Below, piece by piece: positions 17,399-26,157 of a DNA stretch of 64,000 bases. Numbering within the stretch: the stretch's first letter is position 1; every line of letters begins with the position of its first letter. The notes beneath the pieces were generated by a model. That model was not told the origin of the DNA and did not search any database. It saw only the letters and a list, made by a program, of their open reading frames with translations. The translations under genes were made by a program, and so were the position numbers. Source of the stretch: Methanococcus maripaludis (GTDB lineage Archaea; AGJL01; Methanococci; Methanococcales; Methanococcaceae); contig NZ_JACDUL010000002.1 in assembly GCF_013760955.1 (NCBI RefSeq), positions 380,719-444,718 on the forward strand. The letters run 5' to 3'.

Positions 17399-18265
17399 TT
17401 GAATAATTCTAAAAAAGCCAAAATCGAAGAAAACATTGTGTTTGGTATTTTTTACCTGTTTGCCTTTATTGTGATAGGTATTTTGTTTACAATTGTCGGC
17501 TACGTATTTATCAATGGAATCGGCGCAATAAACATGGCATTTTTCTTTGGAGATGCTAACCCAATAAACGTGATTTTGGGTTCTGAAAGATGTTTTGATG
17601 GGATCTGGAATTCCATACTTGGAACCCTTGCATTAGTTGTCCTTTCAATATTATTATCAATTCCTTTCGGAGTTTTGGGTGCAATATATCTCCATGAATA
17701 CGCTTCAGACAATAAAATAACCCAAGCAATTAGATTTTCATCAGACAGCCTTGCAGGACTTCCATCAATTGTGTTTGGTATTTTTGGATATGCGCTTGCA
17801 ATAAAAACAGTTGGTCCATCATTATTAATCGGAGGGCTTACTCTTTCATTCATGGTTCTTCCAATTATCATGAGAGCGACTGAAGAAGGTCTAAAAGCGG
17901 TTGCACCAGGCCTTAGAGAAGGAAGCCTGGCACTTGGAGCTACAAAATGGCAAACAATCACAAAAGTAGTAATCCCGTCAGCACTGCCCCAGATGATTAC
18001 AGGAATAATTCTCGCAATGGGTAGAAGTGCAGAAGAAACTGCCGCAATAATGTTTACCGCCGCCACTACATTTTCATTTGGCCTCGGGTTATTTAACAGA
18101 GTCGAAACTCTTTCGTTTAGTTTATACGTTCTTGCAACAGAATATTCTACTACAGAAGAACTCCAACTGGCTTATGGGATTGCGTTAGTATTAATTGTAA
18201 TCATGTTTATACTATTTACAATTGCAAATGTCGTTAAAAATAGATTCAAACTCATGCAAAGTTAA
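17399..18265 (+). CDS. pstA: Phosphate ABC transporter permease PstA
   Basis: Second membrane permease of the phosphate importer. Helices span the whole 288 residues. The EAA loop reads [21 protein letters not shown], and the downstream [17 protein letters not shown] is the PstA counterpart of the PstC motif, with Ser/Glu in place of Ile/Gly. It initiates at TTG 17399, four bases after AAGGTGG (17388-17394), the second TTG start in this operon. pstB follows after a short gap. Confidence 0.94.
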   Translation: MNNSKKAKIEENIVFGIFYLFAFIVIGILFTIVGYVFINGIGAINMAFFFGDANPINVILGSERCFDGIWNSILGTLALVVLSILLSIPFGVLGAIYLHEYASDNKITQAIRFSSDSLAGLPSIVFGIFGYALAIKTVGPSLLIGGLTLSFMVLPIIMRATEEGLKAVAPGLREGSLALGATKWQTITKVVIPSALPQMITGIILAMGRSAEETAAIMFTAATTFSFGLGLFNRVETLSFSLYVLATEYSTTEELQLAYGIALVLIVIMFILFTIANVVKNRFKLMQS

Positions 18266-18282
18266 TTAAAATTGGTGTGATT

Positions 18283-19038
18283 ATGAAACTCAAAATGGAA
18301 TCAAAAGATGTAAATTTGTGGTACGGAGAAAAAAAGGCGTTAAATGACATAAATCTGCCAATTTATGAAAACAACATCACTGCACTAATCGGCCCAAGTG
18401 GTTGTGGAAAATCCACATTTTTAAGATGCCTCAATAGGATGAATGACTTAATTTCGGGAGTTACCATTACTGGAACGATAACTATTGATGAAAAAAATAT
18501 TTATGACAAAGATGTTGACGTTGTTGAACTTAGAAAACGAGTTGGAATGGTATTTCAAAAACCAAACCCTTTCCCAATGAGTATTTATGATAATATTGCA
18601 TATGGTCCAAAAATACATGGAATTAAAGATAAAAATGAACTTGATGAAATCGTTGAATGGGCATTGAAAAAATCTGCACTATGGGAAGATGTAAAAGATG
18701 ACCTTAAAAAATCCGCTTTAAAGCTTTCGGGCGGCCAGCAGCAGAGACTCTGTATTGCAAGAACCATCGCTGTAAAACCTGATGTAATACTGATGGATGA
18801 GCCGTGTTCTGCACTTGACCCGATTTCCACGCTCAAAATTGAAGATTTAATGGTTGAATTAAAAAATGAATATTCGATAGTAATTGTAACGCACAATATG
18901 CAGCAAGCAAGCCGTGTTTCAGACTACACTGGATTTTTCATGCTTGGAGATTTAGTAGAGTTTAATAAAACTGACAAATTATTTGTTGAACCTGAAAACA
19001 AAAAAACTGAAGATTACATTAGTGGAAGATTTGGTTAA
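18283..19038 (+). CDS. pstB: Phosphate ABC transporter ATP-binding protein
   Basis: ATPase that powers PstCA, on the cytoplasmic face of the membrane. Walker A is GPSGCGKST (residue ~37), the Q-loop region [16 protein letters not shown] is diagnostic of PstB, and the ABC signature is [13 protein letters not shown]. Walker B is [13 protein letters not shown] and the switch His lies in IVTHNMQQA. The length of 251 is typical. The start is ATG 18283, with GGTGTG just upstream; the GTG at 18277 lies within the ribosome-binding site. Confidence 0.97.
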   Translation: MKLKMESKDVNLWYGEKKALNDINLPIYENNITALIGPSGCGKSTFLRCLNRMNDLISGVTITGTITIDEKNIYDKDVDVVELRKRVGMVFQKPNPFPMSIYDNIAYGPKIHGIKDKNELDEIVEWALKKSALWEDVKDDLKKSALKLSGGQQQRLCIARTIAVKPDVILMDEPCSALDPISTLKIEDLMVELKNEYSIVIVTHNMQQASRVSDYTGFFMLGDLVEFNKTDKLFVEPENKKTEDYISGRFG

Positions 19039-19068
19039 TTAAAAAAAAATTAAAATTTGGTGATAGAA

Positions 19069-19770
19069 ATGGTCAGAACTGCATTTTCCTACCAGATGAA
19101 AGAAATTGAAGATATGATTTATGAAATGTCTGAAATGTGTGTAACTGCCCTAAAAAATTCAATAAATGCGTATCTAAACAATGACGTCGAACTTGCGAAG
19201 ATTGTAAAAGCTGGAGACGACAGTATTGATTTAAAAGAAATGGAAATTGAAGAAAAATGTATTTCATTTATGGCGAGACAGCAACCTGTTGCAAGCGATT
19301 TAAGGGAAATTATTACAATGATTAAAATTATATCAAAACTTGAAAAAGTTGGAGATATGGCTTCAAGAATTGCAAAAATAACCATAAATTCAGAACAGAA
19401 CACTCTTAGATCAAAAAATGGAAGTGTACTAACAATCATGGGCGAAATTCTTGAAAAAATGCTTAAAAATTCAATTTTATCATTTAGAAATAGAGATTTA
19501 AGCCTTGCAAAAGAAACTTATCTTGAAGATAATAAAATAGACGAACTATACAAAGTTCTCTGCAGAGATATGACAATCAATATGATTGAAAATCCAAAAA
19601 TAATCAGCGAAGCAAGCGACTTTATCGTTGTTGGAACTTATCTTGAAAGAGTTGGAAACTCATGTAAAAGTATTGGAGATAGAGTTGCCTTCATGATTAC
19701 CGGAGAACGATTAAAAGAAGAAGAATTTGAGAAAGTATTGAAAAAAACTACAAAAAAATTGGAAAATTAA
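19069..19770 (+). CDS. phoU: Phosphate transport regulator PhoU
   Basis: Helical-bundle protein that restrains PstSCAB when phosphate is plentiful. Two PhoU repeats are visible: residues ~10-95 include KAGDDSIDLKEMEIEEKCIS and QQPVASDLREI, and residues ~110-220 include EDNKIDELYKVL and VVGTYLERVGNSCKSIG. The (D/E)xxx(D)-type metal-binding acidic motifs are present in both. The start at ATG 19069 follows GGTGAT at 19059-19064. The stop overlaps by three bases the stop of the convergent winged-helix regulator, so the two genes may influence each other at the RNA level. Confidence 0.93.
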   Translation: MVRTAFSYQMKEIEDMIYEMSEMCVTALKNSINAYLNNDVELAKIVKAGDDSIDLKEMEIEEKCISFMARQQPVASDLREIITMIKIISKLEKVGDMASRIAKITINSEQNTLRSKNGSVLTIMGEILEKMLKNSILSFRNRDLSLAKETYLEDNKIDELYKVLCRDMTINMIENPKIISEASDFIVVGTYLERVGNSCKSIGDRVAFMITGERLKEEEFEKVLKKTTKKLEN

Positions 19771-20174
19771 TCCTTATACTTTTCATCAACTACAATTTTT
19801 ACAGGAACGAATGGTATTTTAAGCTCTTTTGCATCAAGTCTTTTATCAACCATTATCAAATCATTTAATTTTTCCTGAATGCTTTTTGAAATTTTTCTAA
19901 CGATTTCTGAAGGTGCTGCCGCAGTATATAAATACGGTTTTTTACCCAATCCTTCTTTATCCATTTTTTCTCTTGAAACATAGCCTGTGTTATACATATC
20001 AAGTATCGATTCTCGAACTGTTGATGGATAGATTCCAGTTCCGTCAGCAATTTCGTCAACTGTACTTTTATTGTATTTCCGTAAATAGATATAGATCTTT
20101 GCTCGAACCTCACTTGACATTAGATTTGCAAGATTTTCAATCAGCTTTCGATCTACATTTTCGATAGAATTCAC
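19767..20174 (-). CDS. Winged-helix transcriptional regulator, convergent with phoU
   Basis: A 135-residue DNA-binding protein of the archaeal ArsR/TrmB-like type. Residues ~15-85 form a winged helix: SEVRAKIYIYLRKY is helix 1, STVDEIADGTGIYPSTVRESILDMYNTG is the helix-turn-helix, and VSREKMDKEGLGKKPYLYTA is the wing. A C-terminal helix (IVRKISKSIQEKLNDLIMVD) may dimerise. Its targets are unknown. The tail-to-tail position beside pstSCAB-phoU raises the possibility that it regulates phosphate genes, but this is inference from proximity alone. A TATA-like AAAATATATAATT lies upstream near 20258-20270. Confidence 0.82.
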   Translation of the reverse strand: MNSIENVDRKLIENLANLMSSEVRAKIYIYLRKYNKSTVDEIADGTGIYPSTVRESILDMYNTGYVSREKMDKEGLGKKPYLYTAAAPSEIVRKISKSIQEKLNDLIMVDKRLDAKELKIPFVPVKIVVDEKYKD

Positions 20175-20391
20175 TAATATCGCCCCACTCTCATATTTAA
20201 TTTAAAAATTTAACCCAATATAAAAAGCCATTTAAAGCGCCCCCACTTCAAAAGACATAATTATATATTTTAAAAATGTGGAATATATAGTTTTTGTATG
20301 GTCAACTATCATTAGAAAAACATTTTTAATCAAATTCAGATTAATGTTGTATAGTTTTGAACATTATGACTAAATCAAAAAGAGAAAAAAG

Positions 20392-21579
20392 TTAAATTTC
20401 GGAAAACACTTCGTCAAGAGCCGAAATAATTGCATCGATATGTTCTTTTTCAACAATTAATGGTGGTAAGAACCTCAAAACGGTATCTGAAGTGCAGTTT
20501 ATCAAAAATCCTTTTTCAAACATCTTCGAAACGATATCTGATCCATTAAATGTTAATTCGATTCCAATCATAAGTCCGAGAGATCTGACTTCTTTTATAA
20601 ATTCGTACTTTTTGTCCAAGATTTTTAATTTATTTTTGAAGTAGTCTCCCATTTCAAGCGTATTTTCTAAAAGTCCAGAAATTACATCGATCGCTGCATT
20701 AGATGAAGCACATGCTAGTGGGTTTCCACCAAATGTAGTTCCGTGACTTCCAGGAGTGAATGCACTTGCAATTTTACTTTTTGCGACTATTGCGCCGATA
20801 GGAACTCCCCCACCAAGCCCTTTTGCAAGGGTTACAATGTCTGGGAGTACCCCATACTGTTCATATGCAAAAATAGTTCCGGTTCTACCCATTCCACACT
20901 GTACTTCATCAAAAATTAAAACGATATTATTTTCATCGCATAATTTTCGTACGGCTTTTAAATAGTCTTTATCTGCAACGTGAATTCCACCTTCCCCTTG
21001 AACTGGTTCAATCATTATTGCAGCTGTTTTTTCTGAAATTCCTGCTTTCAATGCTTCAATATCATTAAATGGAATGTATGCAAAACCTTGTGGTAATGGT
21101 TCAAATCCTTCCTGATATTTTGCTTTAGGAGTTGCAGTAACTGTTGTAAGGGTTCTTCCGTGGAATGAGTGTTCCATTGTAATTATTTCCCCTTGTTTAC
21201 CTTTTGTTTTACCATATTTTCTTGCAAGTTTTATTGCAGCTTCGTTTGCTTCTGCACCACTATTACAGAAAAATGCTTTATCTAATCCGCTTAAATTTAC
21301 AAGTTTTTTTGCCAACTCGATTTGTGGAACATTGTAATAAATATTTGAAATGTGAATTAAGGTTTCTGCCTGGTTTTTAATTGTTTCAACAACCTTAGGG
21401 TGGCAGTGCCCAACGTTATTTACTCCGATTCCCGCAAGAAAATCGAGATATTCTTTTCCTTCGGTATCAAATACGCTCATTCCTTTTCCTTTTACAAGGA
21501 CCACTGGAACTCGGCCGTAAGTGTTTATAACGTATTTTTTCTCATCTGAAATAATTTGTTCTTTTTCTAAAGTGCTCAT
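20392..21579 (-). CDS. argD: Acetylornithine aminotransferase
   Basis: PLP-dependent class III aminotransferase of arginine (and possibly lysine) synthesis. It shows GKEYLDFLAGIGVNNVGHCH, FFCNSGAEANEAAIKLARK, MEHSFHGRTL, IFDEVQCGMGRTG and LAKGLGGGVPIGA, the last carrying the Schiff-base lysine near residue 255. The 396-residue length is standard. ATG 21579 is chosen because GGTGGTTAGA precedes it; the frame is open upstream to 21633 without support. There is no neighbouring arginine gene in the window. It is divergent from the PLD-domain gene. Confidence 0.95.
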   Translation of the reverse strand: MSTLEKEQIISDEKKYVINTYGRVPVVLVKGKGMSVFDTEGKEYLDFLAGIGVNNVGHCHPKVVETIKNQAETLIHISNIYYNVPQIELAKKLVNLSGLDKAFFCNSGAEANEAAIKLARKYGKTKGKQGEIITMEHSFHGRTLTTVTATPKAKYQEGFEPLPQGFAYIPFNDIEALKAGISEKTAAIMIEPVQGEGGIHVADKDYLKAVRKLCDENNIVLIFDEVQCGMGRTGTIFAYEQYGVLPDIVTLAKGLGGGVPIGAIVAKSKIASAFTPGSHGTTFGGNPLACASSNAAIDVISGLLENTLEMGDYFKNKLKILDKKYEFIKEVRSLGLMIGIELTFNGSDIVSKMFEKGFLINCTSDTVLRFLPPLIVEKEHIDAIISALDEVFSEI

Positions 21580-21731
21580 TCTAACCACCAAGACAATTAA
21601 AATCAGTCGTGTGATAAATAAATCATGATTCAAAATTATTTAATAGTACCGAGTTTAAAAATATATTGTTTTTTAAAATAAGTTTTGTAATTTTCACTAA
21701 AAATTATTATCAACACGATTAGAGGATTAAA

Positions 21732-22307
21732 ATGGAGTTTGATTTAACCAATATATGTGGATATTTGGCAATTATAAACACGATAGTCCTCGTAATTTTA
21801 TTTTACATTATTATAAGGTTATTAAAACTTGTAAAAAGTAATTTTGAATATTCAAGAAGTTTAACCTGCCCTGAGGATAGGATTGAAGTATTGAATGACG
21901 AAAAATACTATTATTACGTTTTAAATCGAATAAAATATGCCAAAAAAGAAATTGACGTCATTATGTTTTCGATATACTTAAATCCAAAGATATCAGAATT
22001 AATCGATGAACTTGTAAATGCGAGAAAGCGTGGAGTTATGGTTAGGGTAATTCTTGAAGAAGAAGTTGGATCAAATATTCTAGCCCAGAGCAAGCTTTCA
22101 AGCCAGCACATCATGGTAAAATTCCACGATTCTAAGAAAACACATAATAAATTAATAATTGTGGATGATACGGTTATTGTTGGAAGTCATAACTGGACTG
22201 ATAAAGCCCTTTTTGAAAATAAGGAATCTGGAATTGCAATATCAAACGAAAATGTTCTTAAAGAGGAAAAAGAATATTTCGAATCATTGTGGAGGTCTGT
22301 CGAATGA
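21732..22307 (+). CDS. Membrane-anchored phospholipase D-like domain protein
   Basis: A 191-residue protein with one N-terminal membrane helix (residues ~9-33, YLAIINTIVLVILFYIIIRL) and one PLD domain. The HKD motif reads HNKLIIVDDTVIVGSHNW near residue 140, followed by ESGIAI. Single-HKD proteins of this size dimerise and act as nucleases or phosphodiesterases (family knowledge). The substrate here is unknown. It overlaps tfuA by four bases (ATGA), indicating coupled translation. Confidence 0.85.
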   Translation: MEFDLTNICGYLAIINTIVLVILFYIIIRLLKLVKSNFEYSRSLTCPEDRIEVLNDEKYYYYVLNRIKYAKKEIDVIMFSIYLNPKISELIDELVNARKRGVMVRVILEEEVGSNILAQSKLSSQHIMVKFHDSKKTHNKLIIVDDTVIVGSHNWTDKALFENKESGIAISNENVLKEEKEYFESLWRSVE

Positions 22308-22948
22308 AAATAGCTATTTTTTCCAAATTAACTATCAAGGAAGATGAAATAAAAGAAAAAATGAAAAACTTTGATGTAGATATTTATCCTCCGATAAAAC
22401 GTGGAGATTTAACTGCTCAAAAAATCTTTGATTATGACGTCATTGGAATAATCGACGGATGTTTCCTTCAAAATACTGCGGTAGCCCATAGAGAAATTTT
22501 AAAGGTCCTTCAAAATAACATCAAAGTATTTGGTGCAGGTTCAATGGGGGCACTCAGAGCTTCGGAATTAGACAGCTGCGGTATGATTGGAGTTGGCTCA
22601 GTTTATTCATTATACAAACATGGAATAATTACCGATGATGATGAAGTTGCAGTTACTTTTGATGATAATTTAAATCAGATCACATTTTCAATGATCAGCT
22701 TTAGGGAAATGATCAATAATGCAATTAAAGATAAAATAATCGATGAAAATGATTCTAAGAAACTGATTACTTCAGGAAAAGAACTTTATTATCCACTTAG
22801 GACTTTTGAAAACGTTATTGAAAAATCGGGAATTTCTGATGAAAAAAAGGAAGTCTTGGAAAAATATCTTAAAAATCAACAAGACATAAAAAGAATCGAT
22901 GCCTTTGAAATGCTCGAAGAAATTATAAAATATATTGAAAAACAGTAA
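22304..22948 (+). CDS. tfuA: TfuA-like protein
   Basis: Member of the TfuA family. In methanogens TfuA partners with a YcaO enzyme to thioamidate a glycine of methyl-coenzyme M reductase (McrA). Visible are the N-terminal IDGCFLQNTAVAHREIL segment and GAGSMGALRASEL, the family's most conserved motif, followed by GVGSVYSLYKHGIITDDDEVAV. The start is ATG 22304, with GGAGGT at 22291-22296. It overlaps the PLD-domain gene. No ycaO gene is in the window, so the pair is split at this locus. Role in McrA modification is inferred from family and organism. Confidence 0.85.
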   Translation: MKIAIFSKLTIKEDEIKEKMKNFDVDIYPPIKRGDLTAQKIFDYDVIGIIDGCFLQNTAVAHREILKVLQNNIKVFGAGSMGALRASELDSCGMIGVGSVYSLYKHGIITDDDEVAVTFDDNLNQITFSMISFREMINNAIKDKIIDENDSKKLITSGKELYYPLRTFENVIEKSGISDEKKEVLEKYLKNQQDIKRIDAFEMLEEIIKYIEKQ

Positions 22949-22997
22949 TGATTTAAAACAGTTTTTTAATAGTTATATAAAAATATCTGGTGAAGTT

Positions 22998-23444
22998 ATG
23001 AAAATGGAACTTAAGGTAAAACCCATTGAAAACGGAACTGTTATCGACCATATCAGTGGTTCAAAAGCCTTGAAAGTTTATAAAATCTTAAATATCGAAG
23101 AAAAACTCCCGATGACCATTGCATTAAACGTGCCTTCAAAAAAAGGTGTTATGAAAGATATCTTAAAAATTGAAGGGCTTGAACTTACAAAAGAGGATGT
23201 AAATAAAATTGCGCTAATTTCACCAGATGCAACGATAAACATCATCAAAGAAGGAATCGTCATAAAAAAATTTAAAGTAGACCTCCCAAAAAGAATTGAT
23301 GGGATAATCAAGTGTACAAACCCAAACTGTATCACGAACAAAGAAAATATTGACGGCAAATTTTCGATTGAACAGAAAAACACGTTAAAAATCAGATGCG
23401 AATACTGCGAAAAATTCATTAATTCGATTATAATCTCAAAATAA
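22998..23444 (+). CDS. pyrI: Aspartate carbamoyltransferase regulatory chain
   Basis: Regulatory subunit of the pyrimidine-pathway aspartate transcarbamoylase; it binds nucleotide effectors and a structural zinc. The N-terminal allosteric domain begins KVKPIENGTVIDHISGSKAL, with IALNVPSKKGVMKDILKIEG. The C-terminal zinc domain has the four cysteines as CTNPNC and CEYC. The length is typical at 148 residues. ATG 22998 is supported by GGTGA at 22989-22993, so the open extension back to 22935 is not used. The catalytic chain pyrB is not in the window. Confidence 0.95.
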   Translation: MKMELKVKPIENGTVIDHISGSKALKVYKILNIEEKLPMTIALNVPSKKGVMKDILKIEGLELTKEDVNKIALISPDATINIIKEGIVIKKFKVDLPKRIDGIIKCTNPNCITNKENIDGKFSIEQKNTLKIRCEYCEKFINSIIISK

Positions 23445-23496
23445 ACACGTATTTACATTTTCAGTAACTATTGTCAACAAACATGCGGTGAATTTT

Positions 23497-24585
23497 ATGA
23501 AATTGCACGAATATGAAGCAAAGGAAATTTTTAAAGAAAATGGAATCCCAATTCCAAAAAACAAACTTACTTGCGGTAAAGTCGACAGTATCGATTATCC
23601 TGTTGTTATAAAAGCGCAAGTTTTAGTCGGTGGAAGAGGAAAAGCTGGCGGAATCTTATTTTCAGATAATTTAGATGATGCAAACGAAAAAATTGAATCA
23701 TTGATAGGAAACACGGTAAAAGGAGAAGTCGTTGAAAAAGTACTCCTTGAAGAGCAGATAAAGATTTCAAAAGAATACTATGTTGGCGTTGTTGTTAATA
23801 GAAATGAAAAAAACAATGTTGTTATATTTTCAACCGAAGGTGGAGTAGATATTGAAGAAGTAGCTTCAAAAACTCCAGAAAAAATAATAAAATTGCCGTT
23901 AGAATCTGGAAAAGAATTTTTACCATACCTTGCAAGAGAAATGCTCAAAAAAGCAGGCATTCCAAGTGCAGAAATTCCAAAAGTTGCAGACGTTTTGTGC
24001 AAAGTTTATAAAGCATTCAAAGATATGGATGGAATTTTAGCTGAAATAAACCCGTTAGTGTTTACAGAAGATGGAAAAATCATTGCTGCGGATGCAGTTT
24101 TAAATATTGACGACGATGCATACTTTAGACATAATTACGATAAATTTGAAGAATTTGAAAAACAGGAAAAATCCGAATTTGCATACGTTGAACTTGATGG
24201 TGACATTGCAGTTATCGGAAACGGTGCAGGACTTACCCTTGCAAGCATGGATATTGTAAAAGAGTTCGGCGGAGAACCTGCATGTTTCTTGGATGTTGGT
24301 GGTGGTTCGACCAGAGAAACTGTAAAAAAAGCACTTTTAAAAGCAACTTCTAGAAAAAATGTTAAAGGAGCATTTATCAATATTCTTGGTGGAATTACTA
24401 GATGTGATGAAGTCTCATTGGGAATTGTAGACGTTTTAAATGAAAATCCAAACCTTAAATTTGCAGTTAGAATGATGGGAACTAACGAAGAAGAGGGAAG
24501 AAAAATCCTCTCTGAAAATGGAGTAAGTTTCGAAAATTCAATGGACGGGGCAGCAAAAGCACTTACAGAACTAATAAATAGTTAA
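23497..24585 (+). CDS. sucC: Succinyl-CoA synthetase (ADP-forming) beta subunit
   Basis: ATP-grasp subunit of succinyl-CoA synthetase, part of the incomplete reductive TCA branch that makes 2-oxoglutarate in methanococci. The N-terminus MKLHEYEAKEIFKENGIPIP is the family signature. KAQVLVGGRGKAGGI, EINPLVFTEDG and IGNGAGLTLASMDIVKEFGG follow, then FLDVGGGSTRE and FINILGGITRCDEV (CoA ligase part). The start at ATG 23497 follows GGTGA at 23487-23491. The alpha subunit sucD is not nearby, so subunits are encoded at separate loci. Confidence 0.95.
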   Translation: MKLHEYEAKEIFKENGIPIPKNKLTCGKVDSIDYPVVIKAQVLVGGRGKAGGILFSDNLDDANEKIESLIGNTVKGEVVEKVLLEEQIKISKEYYVGVVVNRNEKNNVVIFSTEGGVDIEEVASKTPEKIIKLPLESGKEFLPYLAREMLKKAGIPSAEIPKVADVLCKVYKAFKDMDGILAEINPLVFTEDGKIIAADAVLNIDDDAYFRHNYDKFEEFEKQEKSEFAYVELDGDIAVIGNGAGLTLASMDIVKEFGGEPACFLDVGGGSTRETVKKALLKATSRKNVKGAFINILGGITRCDEVSLGIVDVLNENPNLKFAVRMMGTNEEEGRKILSENGVSFENSMDGAAKALTELINS

Positions 24586-24597
24586 CTGTGATTTTAC

Positions 24598-24912
24598 ATG
24601 TTTAAACTCCGAAAAAAAAAGCCTGAAACTGTTTCAAGAGATAAATATGAGGATATTAAAAAGATATATCTTGAATCTAAAAAATCTTATATCGCACTCG
24701 AAGCAAAATATAAACATGAATTATACACAAACAGCCAGTTAAAAAGTGAAATAAGCAGAAAAAATGTAGAACTTGAATATTTAAATCATAAACTAAATGA
24801 ACTCTATGAAAAATATAGGGATCTTTCAAAGAGTTACGAAAAACTGGAAAACAGAATTAAATTTTTACTTTCAGAACTTGAAATCAAAGATAAAAAAGAT
24901 TCTGAAAAATAA
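24598..24912 (+). CDS. Small coiled-coil protein
   Basis: A 104-residue highly charged protein with no recognised domain. Residues ~15-100 are predicted continuous coiled coil: heptad-like Leu/Tyr spacing in LESKKSYIALEAKYKHEL, ISRKNVELEYLNHKLNELY and YEKLENRIKFLLSELE. The N-terminus (MFKLRKKKPE) is basic. It starts 12 bases after sucC with GTGAT just upstream, so it is probably cotranscribed. It abuts the SRP19 stop on the opposite strand. Function unknown. Confidence 0.7.
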   Translation: MFKLRKKKPETVSRDKYEDIKKIYLESKKSYIALEAKYKHELYTNSQLKSEISRKNVELEYLNHKLNELYEKYRDLSKSYEKLENRIKFLLSELEIKDKKDSEK

Positions 24913-25182
24913 TTATTTCATATTTTTAGATATTTCTTTTAAAATTTGCAATTTTGAAGTGTTTTTATCCAATTTTACTTTTATATATCCACAAATTTCC
25001 CAAGGTTCCATTGGATAACTTTTTTTAATTTCAATACTATGTTCTAAACCCATTTTCTTTATTTTATCAGCAATATCTTTTAATTTCGGGTTTGCTACTG
25101 CAAATTCTTTTGGAACTTTTCTGCCTTCGTTTTTAGTTCTTTTTATATCAATATACGCAGGCCATATAATCATTTCTTTCAT
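24913..25182 (-). CDS. srp19: Signal recognition particle 19 kDa protein
   Basis: Binds helices 6 and 8 of 7S RNA and allows SRP54 to join, for co-translational targeting. The N-terminus [19 protein letters not shown] is the SRP19 signature, followed by [20 protein letters not shown]. The total of about 89 residues is the short archaeal form, with a basic surface. GGTGA at 25188-25192 supports ATG 25182 over the GTG at 25191. It follows the CorA gene by 14 bases on the same strand. Confidence 0.93.
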   Translation of the reverse strand: MKEMIIWPAYIDIKRTKNEGRKVPKEFAVANPKLKDIADKIKKMGLEHSIEIKKSYPMEPWEICGYIKVKLDKNTSKLQILKEISKNMK

Positions 25183-25196
25183 TAATTTCACCGAAA

Positions 25197-26147
25197 TTAT
25201 TTAATCCATTTTTCTTTTACAAAGGTGTGAATAATTATCATTATAATTACAATTGATACCGCAGAAATTATCCAAAATCCATAAGGGTGCTCTGAAAGAG
25301 GCATATATTTAAAATTCATACCATATATTCCAGTAATCCACATTGGAACTGCAAATAACGCAGTAACCATTGTAAGTATCTTCATTACCTGATTCATCCT
25401 TATGTTTTCAATCGAAAGAGACATATCCATCATGGAAGATAAAAGCTCACGATATGTAGTTTCCATGTCAATTAACTGCAAAACATCGTAGTAGAGGTCT
25501 TCAAATTCCCATCTGTCTTCCTGAGTAGTTATTGAAAGGTATTTTCTTTTTAAAACTGAAATAACATCCTTGTTTGAAATAAGCGCCTTGTGAAAATAAA
25601 CAAGCATTTTTCTAAGCTGTAGTATTTCTTCAGTCATATTTTTATTTTGTTCTTGAACAATTCGGTCTTCTAAAACATCCAACTGATCTTCAAGGTTTAC
25701 AAGAATCCTAGAATAGCTTATTGTAATCTGGTTTAGTATCGTGTAGATAAAAAATCCTTTTCCCTTATCCAGAAGTGTTTTTGGCTTTTTTGTCTTCACT
25801 AAATTATACAGTCGCCCAATTGACTTAATTTTATCTGCATGAATCGTCAATATAATATTATCTTTTACATAAATTCCAAAAGAAGTCGTTGTGATGTCTT
25901 CTTCAAATAACGGAGCTTTAAAAATAATTGTATAATATTTATCTTCTTCTTCAACCCTTGGAACTTCCTGTTCATCGAGACCAAGGCTTAATTCATCAAT
26001 TTCTATGTCGATTGTTTTTGAAAGTTCTATCAATTCCACATCTGAAGGATCGTAGCAATCAATCCATATAAGATCGTGTTCACTATTTATCTCATCCAAA
26101 TTCAAAACTTCAAAAGATCCTTTAGCGTATCCAAGAATTTCAAGCAT
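25197..26147 (-). CDS. corA: CorA-type magnesium/cobalt transporter
   Basis: Pentameric divalent-cation channel. The large N-terminal cytoplasmic domain (~250 residues) includes [19 protein letters not shown] and [16 protein letters not shown]. Two transmembrane helices sit at the C-terminus, with the defining YGMNF motif between them (residue ~280) and a basic tail (KEKWIK). The length of 316 is normal. It lies 11 bases after the DUF373 gene and 14 bases before srp19, all leftward, so the three probably share a transcript. No M-box or other leader structure is seen before it. Confidence 0.94.
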   Translation of the reverse strand: MLEILGYAKGSFEVLNLDEINSEHDLIWIDCYDPSDVELIELSKTIDIEIDELSLGLDEQEVPRVEEEDKYYTIIFKAPLFEEDITTTSFGIYVKDNIILTIHADKIKSIGRLYNLVKTKKPKTLLDKGKGFFIYTILNQITISYSRILVNLEDQLDVLEDRIVQEQNKNMTEEILQLRKMLVYFHKALISNKDVISVLKRKYLSITTQEDRWEFEDLYYDVLQLIDMETTYRELLSSMMDMSLSIENIRMNQVMKILTMVTALFAVPMWITGIYGMNFKYMPLSEHPYGFWIISAVSIVIIMIIIHTFVKEKWIK

Positions 26148-26157
26148 GTTTTCACAA

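Noticed and set aside
17500-18066. A 188-codon frame opposite pstA, and a similar long frame opposite pstC
   Set aside because: They lie antisense to well-supported permease genes, have no ribosome-binding site and show no recognisable protein motif; they reflect the codon pattern of the real genes.
22935-22997. Upstream extension of pyrI overlapping tfuA
   Set aside because: GGTGA before ATG 22998 and the normal family length both support the shorter protein.
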